Assembly: GCA_019096065.1 (NCBI GenBank)
Contig: JAGUCH010000002.1
Location: 8,320,501-8,384,500 of the forward strand
Direction of reading: 5' to 3'
DNA from: Paracyclopina nana
Lineage: Eukaryota; Arthropoda; Copepoda; Cyclopoida; Cyclopettidae
Length of the DNA: 64,000 bases
In this document: positions 13,701 to 23,715 of the stretch, in pieces
How the letters are laid out: each line of letters opens with the position of its first letter
Numbering within the stretch: the first letter of the stretch is position 1
Notes under the pieces: model-generated
Told to the model about the DNA's origin: nothing
Database searches by the model: none
The model's input: the letters and a program-made list of their open reading frames with translations, nothing else
Translations under genes and position numbers: made by a program

Positions 13701-15089
13701 GAGACGTAACTTGACTTTTTAGCATAGTCAGGTCACAGCTAGCTCGCGCGCTCAGCTCGACCTGACTTAACTGGTTTACCGCACTGCACTATGCTGATAT
13801 CCCGTGTTGGAACTGGGCTATTTACTTTAATAAAAAAAATTGGAGAACGCTCTTGTCAATATGCATTTCATCAAGTACGACCTTACTTTGAGCAAACGTG
13901 TATTATGGCTCATTATCAGCCGGGTTCCAGCAACAAAATAATTACGAATTTCCTGTATAGTATGGTGAAGCTTGTACTGTGATATAAAAGAGCTGAGTCA
14001 GATCGGTAAACTGAATTATAACTCGAGGAAATCGTGTTTGTAGCCCGGTTCCAACACGGGATATCAGCATAGTATAGTACGGTAAACCAGTTAAGTCAGG
14101 TTGAGCTGAGCGCGCGAGCTAGCTGTGACCTGACTTTGCTAAAAAGTCAAGTTACACAGTATATAAAAGGTATAAGTAAGGTGTCAATATTATACTTTCA
14201 TTTCATTGTTGAAACCGGGTCACCCAAACTAGATGCCATAATTAGATTTGTTTACTGTATTAATGTTTGCTTAATAGGCCGTTCTTAAATTGCCGGAAAA
14301 AGCTAAGGAAAGGTAAAAATAACACATTTTAGACATTTTAAGCAAAATCAATTGTCAGATTTAATCTTTTACCAAAAAACAGGAAGAAACCGAGTTTTTC
14401 ATTAAAAAATGTTAAAAAGCATGAAACTAAATGGCAAAAATTGCCAATTTAAACGCCGCATGGTCCCTAGCTGAACTCGTAGTGTGGCAGTCAGCAGCAG
14501 ATCCACTTTTCCCAAAGACAAATTTTTGCATGCCTTTTAAGACATTCTTAATTCATGAACTAGGCATATGTGGAGTGAGATGATCGAGGCTTAGATGTTC
14601 AGCAATGCTTTCTCTACAATTGAGCATCACATCATTTGCTAACCTTGAGACACTATTAGTTATTTATAAACCATAAGCTACTGCTAATTCTAATTGAAGT
14701 GGCAATGAACTTACCTTGCGCGTGTTTTGTGCTTTGTTTTGAGGAGTCATCGGTCTTGGGGGTGATGCTGGCCTTCCAGACGGGTCCAGCCACACGTAGT
14801 CTTCAGGCCTACATAATTTCATCCCGTTAGCCAGCATGGATGGCAGCTGCTGCAACAGTTGGTGGTGGTACTTTTGTGTGGCCGGGTGTTGTTTTACTAC
14901 CGGAGTAGAGGGTGGGGCGGGAGGCGGGGGTGGTGGACGAGCCGCGCTCTCTAGAAGAAGCATTTCTTCTTGAGCTGCACTCGAGTAAAAGTTGCCATTT
15001 GGCTTATTGAGTGGCGAAGGCCTCAGTTGGGTGATTGGCATGGAAGACATGGACGATGATGAAGATGGAGGAAAGTTGCCTCTCATTAC
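7708..15089 (-). CDS. Whirlin/dyschronic-like PDZ scaffold (5' end uncertain)
   Basis: Eleven exons on minus with agreeing phases: 15089-14715, 12591-12466, 12370-12146, 11317-10986, 9883-9667, 8927-8733, 8670-8602, 8465-8388, 8328-8173, 8111-7904 and 7847-7708. They total 707 codons including the stop. In order they encode a proline-rich segment ending in the whirlin-type motif WLDPSGRPASPP, a PDZ domain (GLGIYITGVD, then VGDEIVHVNGKHF), a Gln-rich linker, a harmonin-N-like helical domain (exons 9883 and 8927), a Ser-rich linker, and a last PDZ (LGIAIEGG, then QPLPRIISIQPNGAA). This matches whirlin from just after PDZ1 to the C-terminus. Whirlin scaffolds sensory stereocilia in vertebrates, and the fly homologue dyschronic acts at synapses with a BK channel. 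ATG 15086 lies 3 bases after a splice acceptor, so it may be a start or an internal Met. The 78-base exon at 8388-8465 and the donor at 9667 are the least certain parts. Confidence 0.85.
13665..13820. mobile_element. MITE-like element, family A copy 1
   Basis: 156 bases bounded by TAGCCCGGTTCCAACA on the left and TGTTGGAACTGGGCTA on the right, with the inverted similarity continuing inward past CAGCATAGT. There is no open frame. The core contains GCTAGCTCGCGCGCTCAGCT. Further copies lie at 14041-14222 (inverted) and 40014-40168. Confidence 0.8.
13979..14037. repeat. Inverted copy of the sequence at 15473-15530
   Basis: About 58 bases around GAGTCAGATCGGTAAACTG match the reverse complement of 15473-15530 with few differences. 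It lies directly before family A copy 2. It may be part of an unrecognised element split by later insertions. Confidence 0.65.
14041..14222. mobile_element. MITE-like element, family A copy 2 (inverted, one end decayed)
   Basis: Starts with TAGCCCGGTTCCAACACGGG. The body is close to the reverse complement of the copy at 13665-13820. The right end reads GTTGAAACCGGGTCA, a worn form of the terminal repeat. With copy 1 it forms a larger inverted pair about 220 bases apart. Confidence 0.7.
14277..14323. mobile_element. Solo terminus of foldback family B
   Basis: GGCCGTTCTTAAATTGCCGG followed by AAAAAGCTAAGG matches the end of the complete copies at 21488-21655 and 39678-39886. No second end is nearby. 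Confidence 0.6.
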
Positions 15090-15269
15090 CTAAATTAGAA
15101 CAAGAGTTCTCTTAACATTAGTGTACCCTTAGAGCTGCTGCACGCCAGGGTTGCATTATTGTAATCCATAGAAATGGGGCGTGAAATTGCTCTGTTTCAT
15201 ATTTCTGAACGCCATTTTCCCCCGCATCTTTATGCGCTCATTTATCATGACTTGGCTGCTACCTTTGAA

Positions 15270-15475
15270 AAATATATGTTCGACCCAAAAGCGTCAAAAA
15301 TTGTTCGACCTAATGTTTTTAGGCTTATTTTCAGCTCTTTTATGTCATGTACTTTATACGCACTGTTCGACCAAAATATTTAGATCAATTTTAAGCTCCT
15401 TTTTTAAATAAGTATATGCTGTTCGACCTTTTAGTTTGTAGACTTAAATTAAACTCTTTTATATACTGTAATACG
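15270..15475 (+). repeat. Degenerate tandem repeat with TGTTCGACC starts
   Basis: GTTCGACC recurs near 15279, 15302, 15364 and 15419. The 15302, 15364 and 15419 copies are each followed by TTAG-like sequence and a run resembling AAGCTCTTTT. The spacing between the later copies is near 55 to 60 bases. A related tail appears near 16285. Confidence 0.5.
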
Positions 15476-15654
15476 ATTTCCTCGTGTTATAATTCAGTTT
15501 ACCGATCCGACTCAGCTCTTTTAAATCACAGTTCTTTCTAAGCAATTTGGGGGATATTAAATACTTAACAGCCCTTGAATCAAATTTGAGGGATTTTAAG
15601 TATTTTAATGCCCCTCATATTCCATGGAATTAATCCAAATTCCAAAGAAGTTGG

Positions 15655-15740
15655 AAAAAGAGAGGATCATCCAAGATTCGAACCTCAGACAGTTGGATTA
15701 GCATTCCAATGCTCTAACCACTGAACTATGGAAACATAAT
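15655..15740 (-). mobile_element. tRNA-derived SINE head or tRNA pseudogene
   Basis: On minus it contains an A-box-like TAGTTCAGTGGTTAGAG, a 5-pair anticodon stem TTGGA/TCCAA with the loop ATGCTAA, and a B-box GGTTCGAATC. The acceptor stem does not pair well. The loop would read GCT, a serine anticodon, yet the long variable arm of tRNA-Ser is absent. A tRNA-derived repeat is therefore more likely than a working tRNA gene. Confidence 0.5.
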
Positions 15741-15777
15741 GAAAAATGCATGCTATGCATAGGACTTAACCATAATT

Positions 15778-15880
15778 TTAGCCAGATAAAGAAAAAAAAT
15801 AAGTTAAGGAATGACTGGGGTTTGTACCCTAGACTCCTGAATCAAGAGCCCAGCACTCTAACCATTGTGCCATAGGAACA
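15778..15880 (-). mobile_element. tRNA-derived SINE copy 1
   Basis: Minus strand reads TGGCACAATGGTTAGAG, an anticodon arm CTGGG/TTCAG, and a decayed B-box, followed by a tail (CAGTCATTCCTTAACTTA...TTTCTTTATCTGGC) also found at 17491-17580. Shared body plus shared non-tRNA tail is the signature of a SINE. Confidence 0.65.
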
Positions 15881-16062
15881 TCTGAAGGAATGGATTTAAA
15901 AAGTCTATTTAATTGCTCCCAACCCACTGGATGCTAGCTAATGAGAGCCAGTGATATTCACATAGCAACTAAAAACCGAGCAGTATTATCTAGGGCACGG
16001 GGCAGCCCGGTAACTTCATTAAAACACTCAAAAATCGTATTACAGAATATAAAATTGTATAT

Positions 16063-16243
16063 TTTGAGCTGGGGCACGTAAAATTGGGTCATAAAATAGC
16101 TGACCTCGGATTTTATAATGGAAAAACACTCGTACAATTACAGCCCTCGCAGGCTCGGGCTAGTAAAGCTGTACTCGAGTTTTCCCATTTTAAAATCCTC
16201 GCTCAGCTATTTAATGACCCTACTTTACGTGCCCCAGCTCGAA
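16063..16243. mobile_element. Foldback element with inverted arms of about 55 bases
   Basis: The left arm runs from GAGCTGGGGCACGTA and the right arm ends TACGTGCCCCAGCTC. The similarity continues through GGGTCAT, TAGCTGA and CTCGGATTTTA on the left, mirrored on the right. The interior is about 65 bases. No frame and no second copy seen in the window. Confidence 0.75.
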
Positions 16244-17490
16244 ATAAATAACTATTTTACAGTAGTGTCATACCTTTTGACAAAGTTTTTAGACCTATTT
16301 TAAGCTCATATTTATACTATCTTGTAGCATGCAAAAGCCCTCGTGGAGCTATGGGCTCATAAATAAGCCTTAAACGAGGGATACTTGACGCCAAAGGAGA
16401 TGAATTATTTTTAAGGTGCTCGCAAGATGCATATTGATTTCGAAATTGGAAAGCCTCATGCAGGTGATTTTTATGAAGCCTTACAGCACAAATTTTGGAC
16501 TGTGCCGTCTTCAATGCTTTATCCCCTTTTTGACCATCAAGTTGCACTTATAAAAGGGCAAGAATTTCAGCCTTGACTGTGTGTATGGATTTTTTATAGC
16601 TTTATATGGCTTCTATTCACAAAGTAGAAAGCGTTACAAAACAGAAGTTGATTGATGGCCTTGCCGTCCTTCCTTTATCAAAGGCAGATTTAAGGTGTTT
16701 TCTTGTCTCCCAAGTCTCTTTTGAAGTCGTTTTCACCGTCTAAAAAGTAAAGGTGGATTTTGAACTTTCGTACTTTTAAAGCCGCCATCTGTTAGGGTGA
16801 GCTAGAAATGCTTTATTTTATTGCTGAACTTTCTCGTGAACTTGCTAATACATTTTTATTAGCAACTTTTAAGGACACCATTAATTGAGAAACCGCAATT
16901 CCAGATTCCAGACAGTATGCTTAATAAACGATAATTTCAAATCATATGCTTCCTAATATAATACACGGTGGATGCACTGAAAGGAGAAATTCGTCGTAAG
17001 GCTAACACAAAAGTAAGTATCAGGTGATGGGCTATTAATTATGTCCTGTTTAAGTACACCCCAAGCTCTTTGGGAAAATGGACGAAAAACAACCTGGGGG
17101 AAGGAGAACATGACTGAAAACTTTCAGTCCATAACCGCTTGCTATAACTTTTGATCAAGCTTAACTGATTCCAACTTTTAGCCAAGAAACTGCAAAAGCT
17201 GATTTGTATTGAAATTACACATGTTTTTTCACCTCGCCTTACTATTCACCTCGCTTCGCTCGGTTCAAGATTCGGCTTGGTTTCTTTTACTCACCTAAGC
17301 TAGGGCAATTTTTACGTTACCTTCTCAGTCCCGAGAAGCAGCAAGTCAAATTATTAACAATGACGATTTTCCGAGCGAAATGAACTTGCCGAAATGCCAT
17401 GTTGTGCCGTCACAGGGTTTGCAAAAAGCTGACACGATCGGCAAAGTGAATTTACTCGCGAGTAAAACCGGTTACAGTTAGTAAAATAAT

Positions 17491-17580
17491 TTAAGCTAGA
17501 TAAAGAAATCAGAAAAAGTTAAGGCATGACTGGGAATTGAACCTCAGACGGCTGAATTAAGAACCCAGCGTTCGTGCAAG
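17491..17580 (-). mobile_element. tRNA-derived SINE copy 2
   Basis: Same anticodon-arm region (GCTGGGTTCTTAATTCAG), B-box GGTTCAATTCC, then CAGTCATGCCTTAACTTTTT and TTTCTTTATCTAGC as in the copy at 15778-15880. The 5' part is cut short at the A-box side. Confidence 0.65.
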
Positions 17581-17877
17581 GGCAATCCTTATCTGTAACG
17601 CCTTTTTTCTTTGGTGCATAACTTCAGTTCAGAGAGCTTGAGCTTAAAGCTGAGACTTGGCGATGATTCTTAAAATTAGATTTTTTACTTCCTACTAGCT
17701 CTAAATGTGAAATAATGTTCCTTAGCACAAAAATGATGGAGTTTTGAAATAATAAGGAAAGATGATTAGATGAACACAACAAGTAAACATCACCATAATG
17801 TCGGGCAATTTTAAAAAAAATATTTTCTCAGGTGCAGGGGGTTCTTACTTTGCATGCTAAAATCACCAAATCTAATC

Positions 17878-18020
17878 TATTGCCGGAAAAAGCTAAGCTA
17901 TGGTAAAAATAGCTAAGCTAACGCTCAACATGTGAATGTTGAGTGAAATAACCGGTATTTTTACCTTAGCTTAGCTAATTTTATCTTAGCTTAGCTTTTT
18001 CCGGCAATATGAGAACCGCC
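17878..18020. mobile_element. Foldback family B copy
   Basis: Begins TATTGCCGGAAAAAGCTAAG and ends TTTTTCCGGCAATATGAGAA in inverted form. Inside are repeated TTAGCTTAGCT units and a centre around CTCAACATGTGAATGTTGAG. The outer GGCCGTTCTCA is missing on the left. Confidence 0.75.
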
Positions 18021-18051
18021 TTTAGCTGCGGTGGCGCTAGTAGTTCTAACG

Positions 18052-18449
18052 TATACCGTCTGACCGTTCAAAATTGGACGGTGCGGGAATCAAAAGTTTG
18101 TGTTATGAATTCATGAATTTTGTGGCTTAATGGGTATCGTTGGAAAGCTTGAACCTTTAAACATCTTTTTTGTTTTCTGACAAAATGAAAAATATTATAG
18201 TGAATTCCCCGTGACATCAAAAAATAAATGACTCACCAGTTTTTTCGTGACAATTTTCTGGATTACCTTGGGAAAATTGAATTTTCCCGGTTTTTTCCTC
18301 CTTAAATTGATTTTTTCTACTTATACAAAAAAGATAGAAAAAGGCTCAATCTTTCCAACACTATCATTTAAAAGTCTTGTATTTCTTGAATATGTGACAA
18401 AAAGTTAAGATTCCGGTACCGTCCAATTTTGAATGGTCAGACTGTATAT
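18052..18449. mobile_element. MITE-like element, family C copy 1 (about 400 bases)
   Basis: Ends are TATACCGTCTGACCGTTC and its inverted partner, closing with GGTCAGACTGTATA. The inverted similarity continues through AAAATTGGACGGT. No coding frame. A second, closely similar copy lies at 43079-43473. Confidence 0.85.
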
Positions 18450-20923
18450 GTCATGGAAGCGAGCGGGCTAATCTCTCGCTTTTTAAACAGAGCTCCCAGA
18501 TAAGTTCTGTTTTTTTCAAACAGCATGCAATTTAGACACTTTTTGCTAATTTAAGGTGGGTCAGGGAAATTTTTGGAAGTGAAATCCACAGAATTCTATT
18601 AAAATTTCGTCTTGAAGCCTACCACAGCTCAGTCAGACAATGCGCTATAGTAAAGCAGCGATAAGAGCTCACTTAATTAGTATAGATCATCTTGCTTAGG
18701 TGAACCTGACTTAAGGTAACTCAAATCAAAATTCTTTTATGAAAAGGACATATGAATGCCATATTAAGTGGCTGTTTACACTGGCTGTACTGCATGCTTA
18801 TCACAAAGAAGACTACTCTGTTGTTATGAAGTAGTTCTTGGTTTTGGCATGACAAATTTACTGCTTGGACTCTGTAGGGGGCAGGAAGGCACTTTTACTT
18901 GCCATGACACTTACTTCAGTTATTTCATTAGAAAGGCAAGGCATATCTGGAATACCAGAAATTCTCAGTCCTTTTATGGCACTATGGTCATTTCAAAATA
19001 TGGGCTTTCTACATCTTTTGCGCGTTGACTATCGTTCCTTTCAGAAATTCTCTTTTGGTTACATCCCCTTATGTTCAGTAAGCAAGGAGCAGCAGAAATG
19101 AATAGTGGAAGTCTCAAAGGCATAGTTTTATCCCTGGCTCCTACTCTTAATTGTATTGATTATGTACGCATCATAACCTCTGTTTGATTTTGCTGCAAAT
19201 TCACATTTGAGCCCCATTAGCAAATACACATATGTACTGATGTTGCATGCATAAAGTTAGGAAAGCTTCAGTCTGCAAATTTGAATTGCCAAGTCAATTA
19301 CAAATTGCACTTTTGAACCAAATCTCTCCCTTTATTCCAGATTTCTATTCCGATTTGGTCCTAATCTCCTCAGATCTCCCTAAATTGTGCAGTTTCAGCT
19401 GCACTGGCAGCCCAAAATGAAATCTTTGGTAACACTGATTTGCTCACGTTAATATCATTGGTCTGAATTGATTTACCTGGTTTTACAACATGATGTGTGG
19501 CTTTGCAAAATTCGCCCCAGCAAATCAAGTGATTTGCTTAGGTCCAGAGTGGAGAGCACATGATCATCTGCTGTGGGATGGCTGTGCTCTAGGCCTGACG
19601 CAGATCTGGAAAGAACTGGAGGGATTTCACTGCTGACGCATACATTATAGAGGTGAGCTCGTGCGCGCCTTCTACGGCTTTTTCGCCGCCACGCGGCTCG
19701 AGCTTTCTGAGGAGAGCCACAAAAGAAAACATGACAATGTATATATGCACTTCACTAGCTGAGCAAACCTTCCCAATTCCACGATTTTCTCAGGCCCTGC
19801 TTGGAATAAAGCTGTCTACTGAGGTGGCACTGTACTCATATCATAACGCGAGGAGCCTGTATTGCGGCTTGTGGTCCTCATTTAAGGAGCAACGTTGGCC
19901 CCAGAAAACTTGCTAGCATACCCGCGGTCTTTTTATGGGGTGAAGGAATTATGCTCAGAACCTCATTTTTTAAAGTTATCACGACTTGGAGGGTTGAAAA
20001 TTGAACTTTCGAGAGGAAATGAGGTCCCTGCTTTTATAGGGCCATTTTTCCCTTTTTTCTTTGAGGAGGAAAATATATGAAAAATATCCTTCTTTTGCTT
20101 TGCTCTGGGCCTTATCTATTTTAATGTATGAACAAATCCAACTGCGTTTGATGTCTTCTCAGACAGAGCAATGTCTTGACGGCCCAAGACCCAAATCAAT
20201 CACATTTAGGTGGAAGTATCCTCGTCTGGGCACTGCATCCGTTTGGGGATGGTTCTGCCATGAACCTGGGTGATCATTGCTTGTTTTCAGGCACAGCGGC
20301 CGTAAATGCCAGTAATAAAGACAAAGCTTATACACAAGGCCGCGCTTTCTTCACTCGACTCTTTGCTAGAGTGGCATGACTTCCTAAGCTGCATGCTGGA
20401 GAACATGGCAATTACTCAAGCTGACATTCTTGGAAATAAAAGTCTGATCCATGCAGCTGTAGAAGGACTTGCAACGCAAAACGACTCTTTCAACCTCCAG
20501 CTGAAGCTGCCGTGAAGATATAAATAATGATAAATCGAGCCATTTAATGCATCTCGTATGCTAATAACTACATCATCATCAGAACCCAAGATCATTTGCA
20601 TCCTTCTCAATAACAAGATTATTTGCTTTCACAATTTAGAAGGCTGGCCAAGTTTTCTTCTTGCGCGCGAGATAAAATAGCAAGAGAAAATGAAGAATGG
20701 GACTAATTGAGTTAAAACTCGCCCCTTTCCTTCATTTCTCCGCTAACTTCTCTTCATTGCAGCTTCAAAGCACATTTGTTATCGGCGACTCCTTGAAAAT
20801 AGAACTGACGTTTCTGCAATGGAATTTTGCACTAAATTGCTACTATTATGAGGTACTGCGAAATTGATTTTTAGGCTGTGGCAAACAAGCAGGTATATTA
20901 GCCAAACTGAGAATCCACTTTTT

Positions 20924-20999
20924 CGCGATCAACTTTTCAGCGGTCCGATTTACCGCGATCAACTTTTCAGCGGTCCGATTTACAGCGATCAACTTTACC
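20924..20999 (+). repeat. 30-base tandem repeat, about 2.5 units
   Basis: The unit begins CGCGATCAACTTTTCAGCGG and ends TCCGATTTAC. Full units are 20924-20953 and 20954-20983, with a partial third. It abuts the TIR element at 21008. Confidence 0.85.
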
Positions 21000-21007
21000 G
21001 CGATGTT

Positions 21008-21288
21008 ATAGCCTTAGTGGAACAACAGTTTTGAGTAGGGATAATTCCTACGCGAGATGGCGCTGGGAGCTCCATCGGGGCAGATTATTTTCCGTAATTC
21101 AAGGGTTTCAGTGGGTTTTAATGGACTTTTGAGGCAAACTTGATGATATTTCGACGCATTGAAGGGAGTTTGGCATTTTCAGCTAAGTGTAAACCGAGTT
21201 TTAGAGCATTTTTTTTCGGACTGCCCCGATGAGCGACTGAAGCGCCACTCTGTGCTAAAATACCGCAACTAAGTTCCACTAAGGCTAT
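21008..21288. mobile_element. TIR element, family F (about 280 bases)
   Basis: Outer 16-base inverted repeats ATAGCCTTAGTGGAAC and GTTCCACTAAGGCTAT. Inner sequences also mirror each other (TCCATCGGGGCAG against CTGCCCCGATGAG, and GGCGCTG against CAGC-like parts). No frame with similarity to a transposase. Confidence 0.65.
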
Positions 21289-21487
21289 TGTAGCTCTTTT
21301 CATTTTGTACATCCTGCGTTTTATCATTGTAAAATAACTTTTAGGCAACTTTATCACTTGAAACCTTGAAACCTCTACTTTTTTAAGCCAATCTTTCTTA
21401 AAATGAATGCGAATCACTAGCTGACCTTACTTGGCATTCTTTGCTTATAAATGTCTTTGGTTTCATGTATATCGCATTTATCTAAAA

Positions 21488-21655
21488 GGCCGTTCTCATA
21501 TTGCCGGAAAAAGCTAAGGTAAGGTAAAAATTATGCACGAAAAACGGTTATTTCGCTCAACATTCACAAAAAGCAGGTACTTTGCTTGAAATATTGAGCG
21601 TTTGCTTAGCTATTTTTACCTTAGCTTAGCTTTTCCCGGCAATATGAGAACGGCC
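21488..21655. mobile_element. Foldback family B, complete copy
   Basis: 168 bases with ends GGCCGTTCTCATATTGCCGG and CCGGCAATATGAGAACGGCC. Inside, AAAGCTAAGGTAAGGTAAAA is mirrored by TTTTTACCTTAGCTTAGC. The centre carries GCTCAACATTCACAAAAAGC, shared with the copy at 39678. Confidence 0.85.
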
Positions 21656-22181
21656 CAAAGTCATTTGACTGGATCGCGGAAAAGTGGATCGTGGAAAAGT
21701 AGATCACAGAAAAGTAGATTCTCGGTTTGGCAGTACATTCAACAAGCAATGTAAAGAATGGAAGAAGAGTTCGTGGCTTACGCGAGTTGAAAGCCCATTT
21801 CAGCCCTTCTACTCCATTCAATTATCGTTCTCACATACTATATTTCGGCTTTGTTTACGAGGTCCATTCCCCGAACAAATTGGATGAGTACTTAAAAGAA
21901 CTCTAGCTTCTTTCTTGTTTTCTTGCGCGTTACTCAAGAAAAGGGCTTGTTTTTTTCCTATGCTCTCTATGTACGGATGATGTGAATGCGTCCCAAGGCT
22001 GGTACTTTTTTTGGATGCCGTTGCACTGATACGCTTAGAGTATTATCTCGTATTGGATGGAAATCGGGAGATGATGCAGTTTGGCAGCTCGATTTCCCTT
22101 AAACGAAAATTGCACTTTCGATGCATCGGCAAGCTAAGCAATCGCGCAAAATACGGTAGTGGCACGCAACCTATCTACGAT

Positions 22182-23254
22182 TTATTCATGGTTGTCACGC
22201 ATCAGCCTGCTGCCATAGTGGTGGTAGTAAGAAGAAGGGCTTAGATTTTTTCTGAATGATGGCATCGTCTTCCTTTTTGGCTGATCCTTTTGAACTTTTT
22301 TTATGATGGTGTGCCTGAAAGTATACTCTTGCTTCCCACTCGGGCTCCTCCACGTTCTTGAATAAATCCTTTTGGGTCTTTTGATCTGCCAGGAATTTGA
22401 ATGAGCGCTGTTACACTGTTGCCATTGCTGAGTGGTCAAATAGGGCCTATTGCAAAAATAAGCCCTGGTTTGGTGCTGGAAACCATCGCCAATCAGCGAG
22501 GAGCTCCTGCTTTGAACCTGATGGGGTAAAGAAACAAGATTGGTTGTTGTGGGAGGAGGTCGGATGTGGTGCTCCTCGTGCTGTCCCAACTGCAGCACGT
22601 TGTGATTCCAGTTGTCCCATTTATTTTGGCTGTAGACGTTGTCTTCGTCTGCTGTTTTATAGATGTGCTCCTGTATGTGTTTCGTTTCCTCGGTTCTTGA
22701 CAGCTTATTGTTGAGGCCTTCGATGACATCTGACCACGGGACTCGCTCTAGAAGAGCATTGAGGACGGAGTCTTCGATGTGAATGGTGATTCCAGATCCG
22801 GTCGTTAAGGCGACACCACTATTGTCATCGACATCGGATTCTAAAGGAAAGTGCAACGGCAAATGAGAAAAGAGGGCTAAATTATCTCCATTTGGAGTAC
22901 TTCATGCATGTGGTAAGTTGCAAATCATGTGTACTCACCCCTTGAGTCAATATCCTGAATTGCCTCTTGATGGGGCTTTTTCCCTTCCGGATCATCGTCA
23001 TCATTATGGTCGTAGTAATAGTCCTCATCAATTTCCGAGGAAATTACGCTATCCAACTTTTTGGCTTCAAATTGATGTGGATCTTGGTCAGCAACGATGT
23101 TGGAGGTCGTCCTCCTCGATGCATTCGTTATGTCAGCCTCGTCGTTTCCGTGACCCAGAGAAATTTTATGGTGCGGCTCTGAGAACGGAGACATAAATGC
23201 ACTAACCGTGAGGATGAAAATCAGCAAGGGAAACAAAAAGATGTGGAGCCACAT
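22182..23254 (-). CDS. Secreted acidic/basic protein of unknown function
   Basis: Two exons on minus: 23254-22939 and 22840-22182, joined in phase 1 across a 98-base intron (donor GTGAGT, acceptor CTTTAG). They give 324 residues. The start MWLHIFLFPLLIFILTVSA is a clear signal peptide. Residues 40 to 110 are acidic with a Tyr/Asp cluster (DEDYYYDHNDDDD). A short helical part follows (HIEDSVLNALLERVPWSDVI), and the C-terminal 80 residues are rich in Lys, Arg, Ser and His. There are few cysteines after the signal peptide, so it is not a typical disulfide-rich toxin or neuropeptide precursor. I recognise no domain. Export or a cell-surface role is inferred only from the signal peptide. Confidence 0.65.
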
Positions 23255-23715
23255 CCCGCCACATCTCTGTACGATCCAAAACTGGCATTAATCTGGCCAT
23301 GACTTTGCGAATGTATGGTTCACTGCAGAAACGACTTGGACATTGCGTAACATTGGTGCGCGAAAATGTCATTGTGAATCTTAACAAAAACCTCCTTTCT
23401 TGATAGCTAATGGAGCCTCGTAATTAATTTGCATCCGTCCTTGTGCAAGGGTAAGATCAAGAAGTTAGCGGGATGACTAATTGGATTTTTTCCCCAGAAC
23501 TAATCCAGCTTGGAATAGTTGGACAGGTTTTGGAATGGAGTGAAATTAATATGTGATGATCAACTTTCAAAACCACGACCTAGGCTGAGTCGTGACATCA
23601 ATGAAATTGATTAGCCACGTGGAGATCGAAACTTGACTCCAAACAAAGAGGAGCCAATGGAGATCAAATAGGAAAATCAGCAAGAAGAAAAAGCATCTTT
23701 CTTTCTCGTCACAAG

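Larger units (their letters stand above)
12592..14714 (-). other. Intron of whirlin-like gene carrying MITE-like repeats
   Basis: AT-rich intron between the proline-rich exon and PDZ2. It contains two inverted copies of one terminal-repeat element (13665-13820 and 14041-14222) and a solo end of another family (14277-14323). No further exon was found, and the phases on both sides (0 and 0) do not require one. Confidence 0.6.
15090..22181. other. Repeat-rich region without supported genes
   Basis: AT-rich DNA upstream of the whirlin exons. It may be a long first intron or intergenic. I looked for a PDZ1 exon on minus and did not see one. It contains tRNA-derived SINEs, foldback elements, a 400-base TIR element and short tandem repeats, listed separately. 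Open frames here, such as 18768-19028 and 19653-19916, look random. Confidence 0.6.

Noticed and set aside
15655-15740. Functional tRNA-Ser(GCT) gene
   Set aside because: No proper acceptor stem and no long variable arm. A SINE or pseudogene is more likely.
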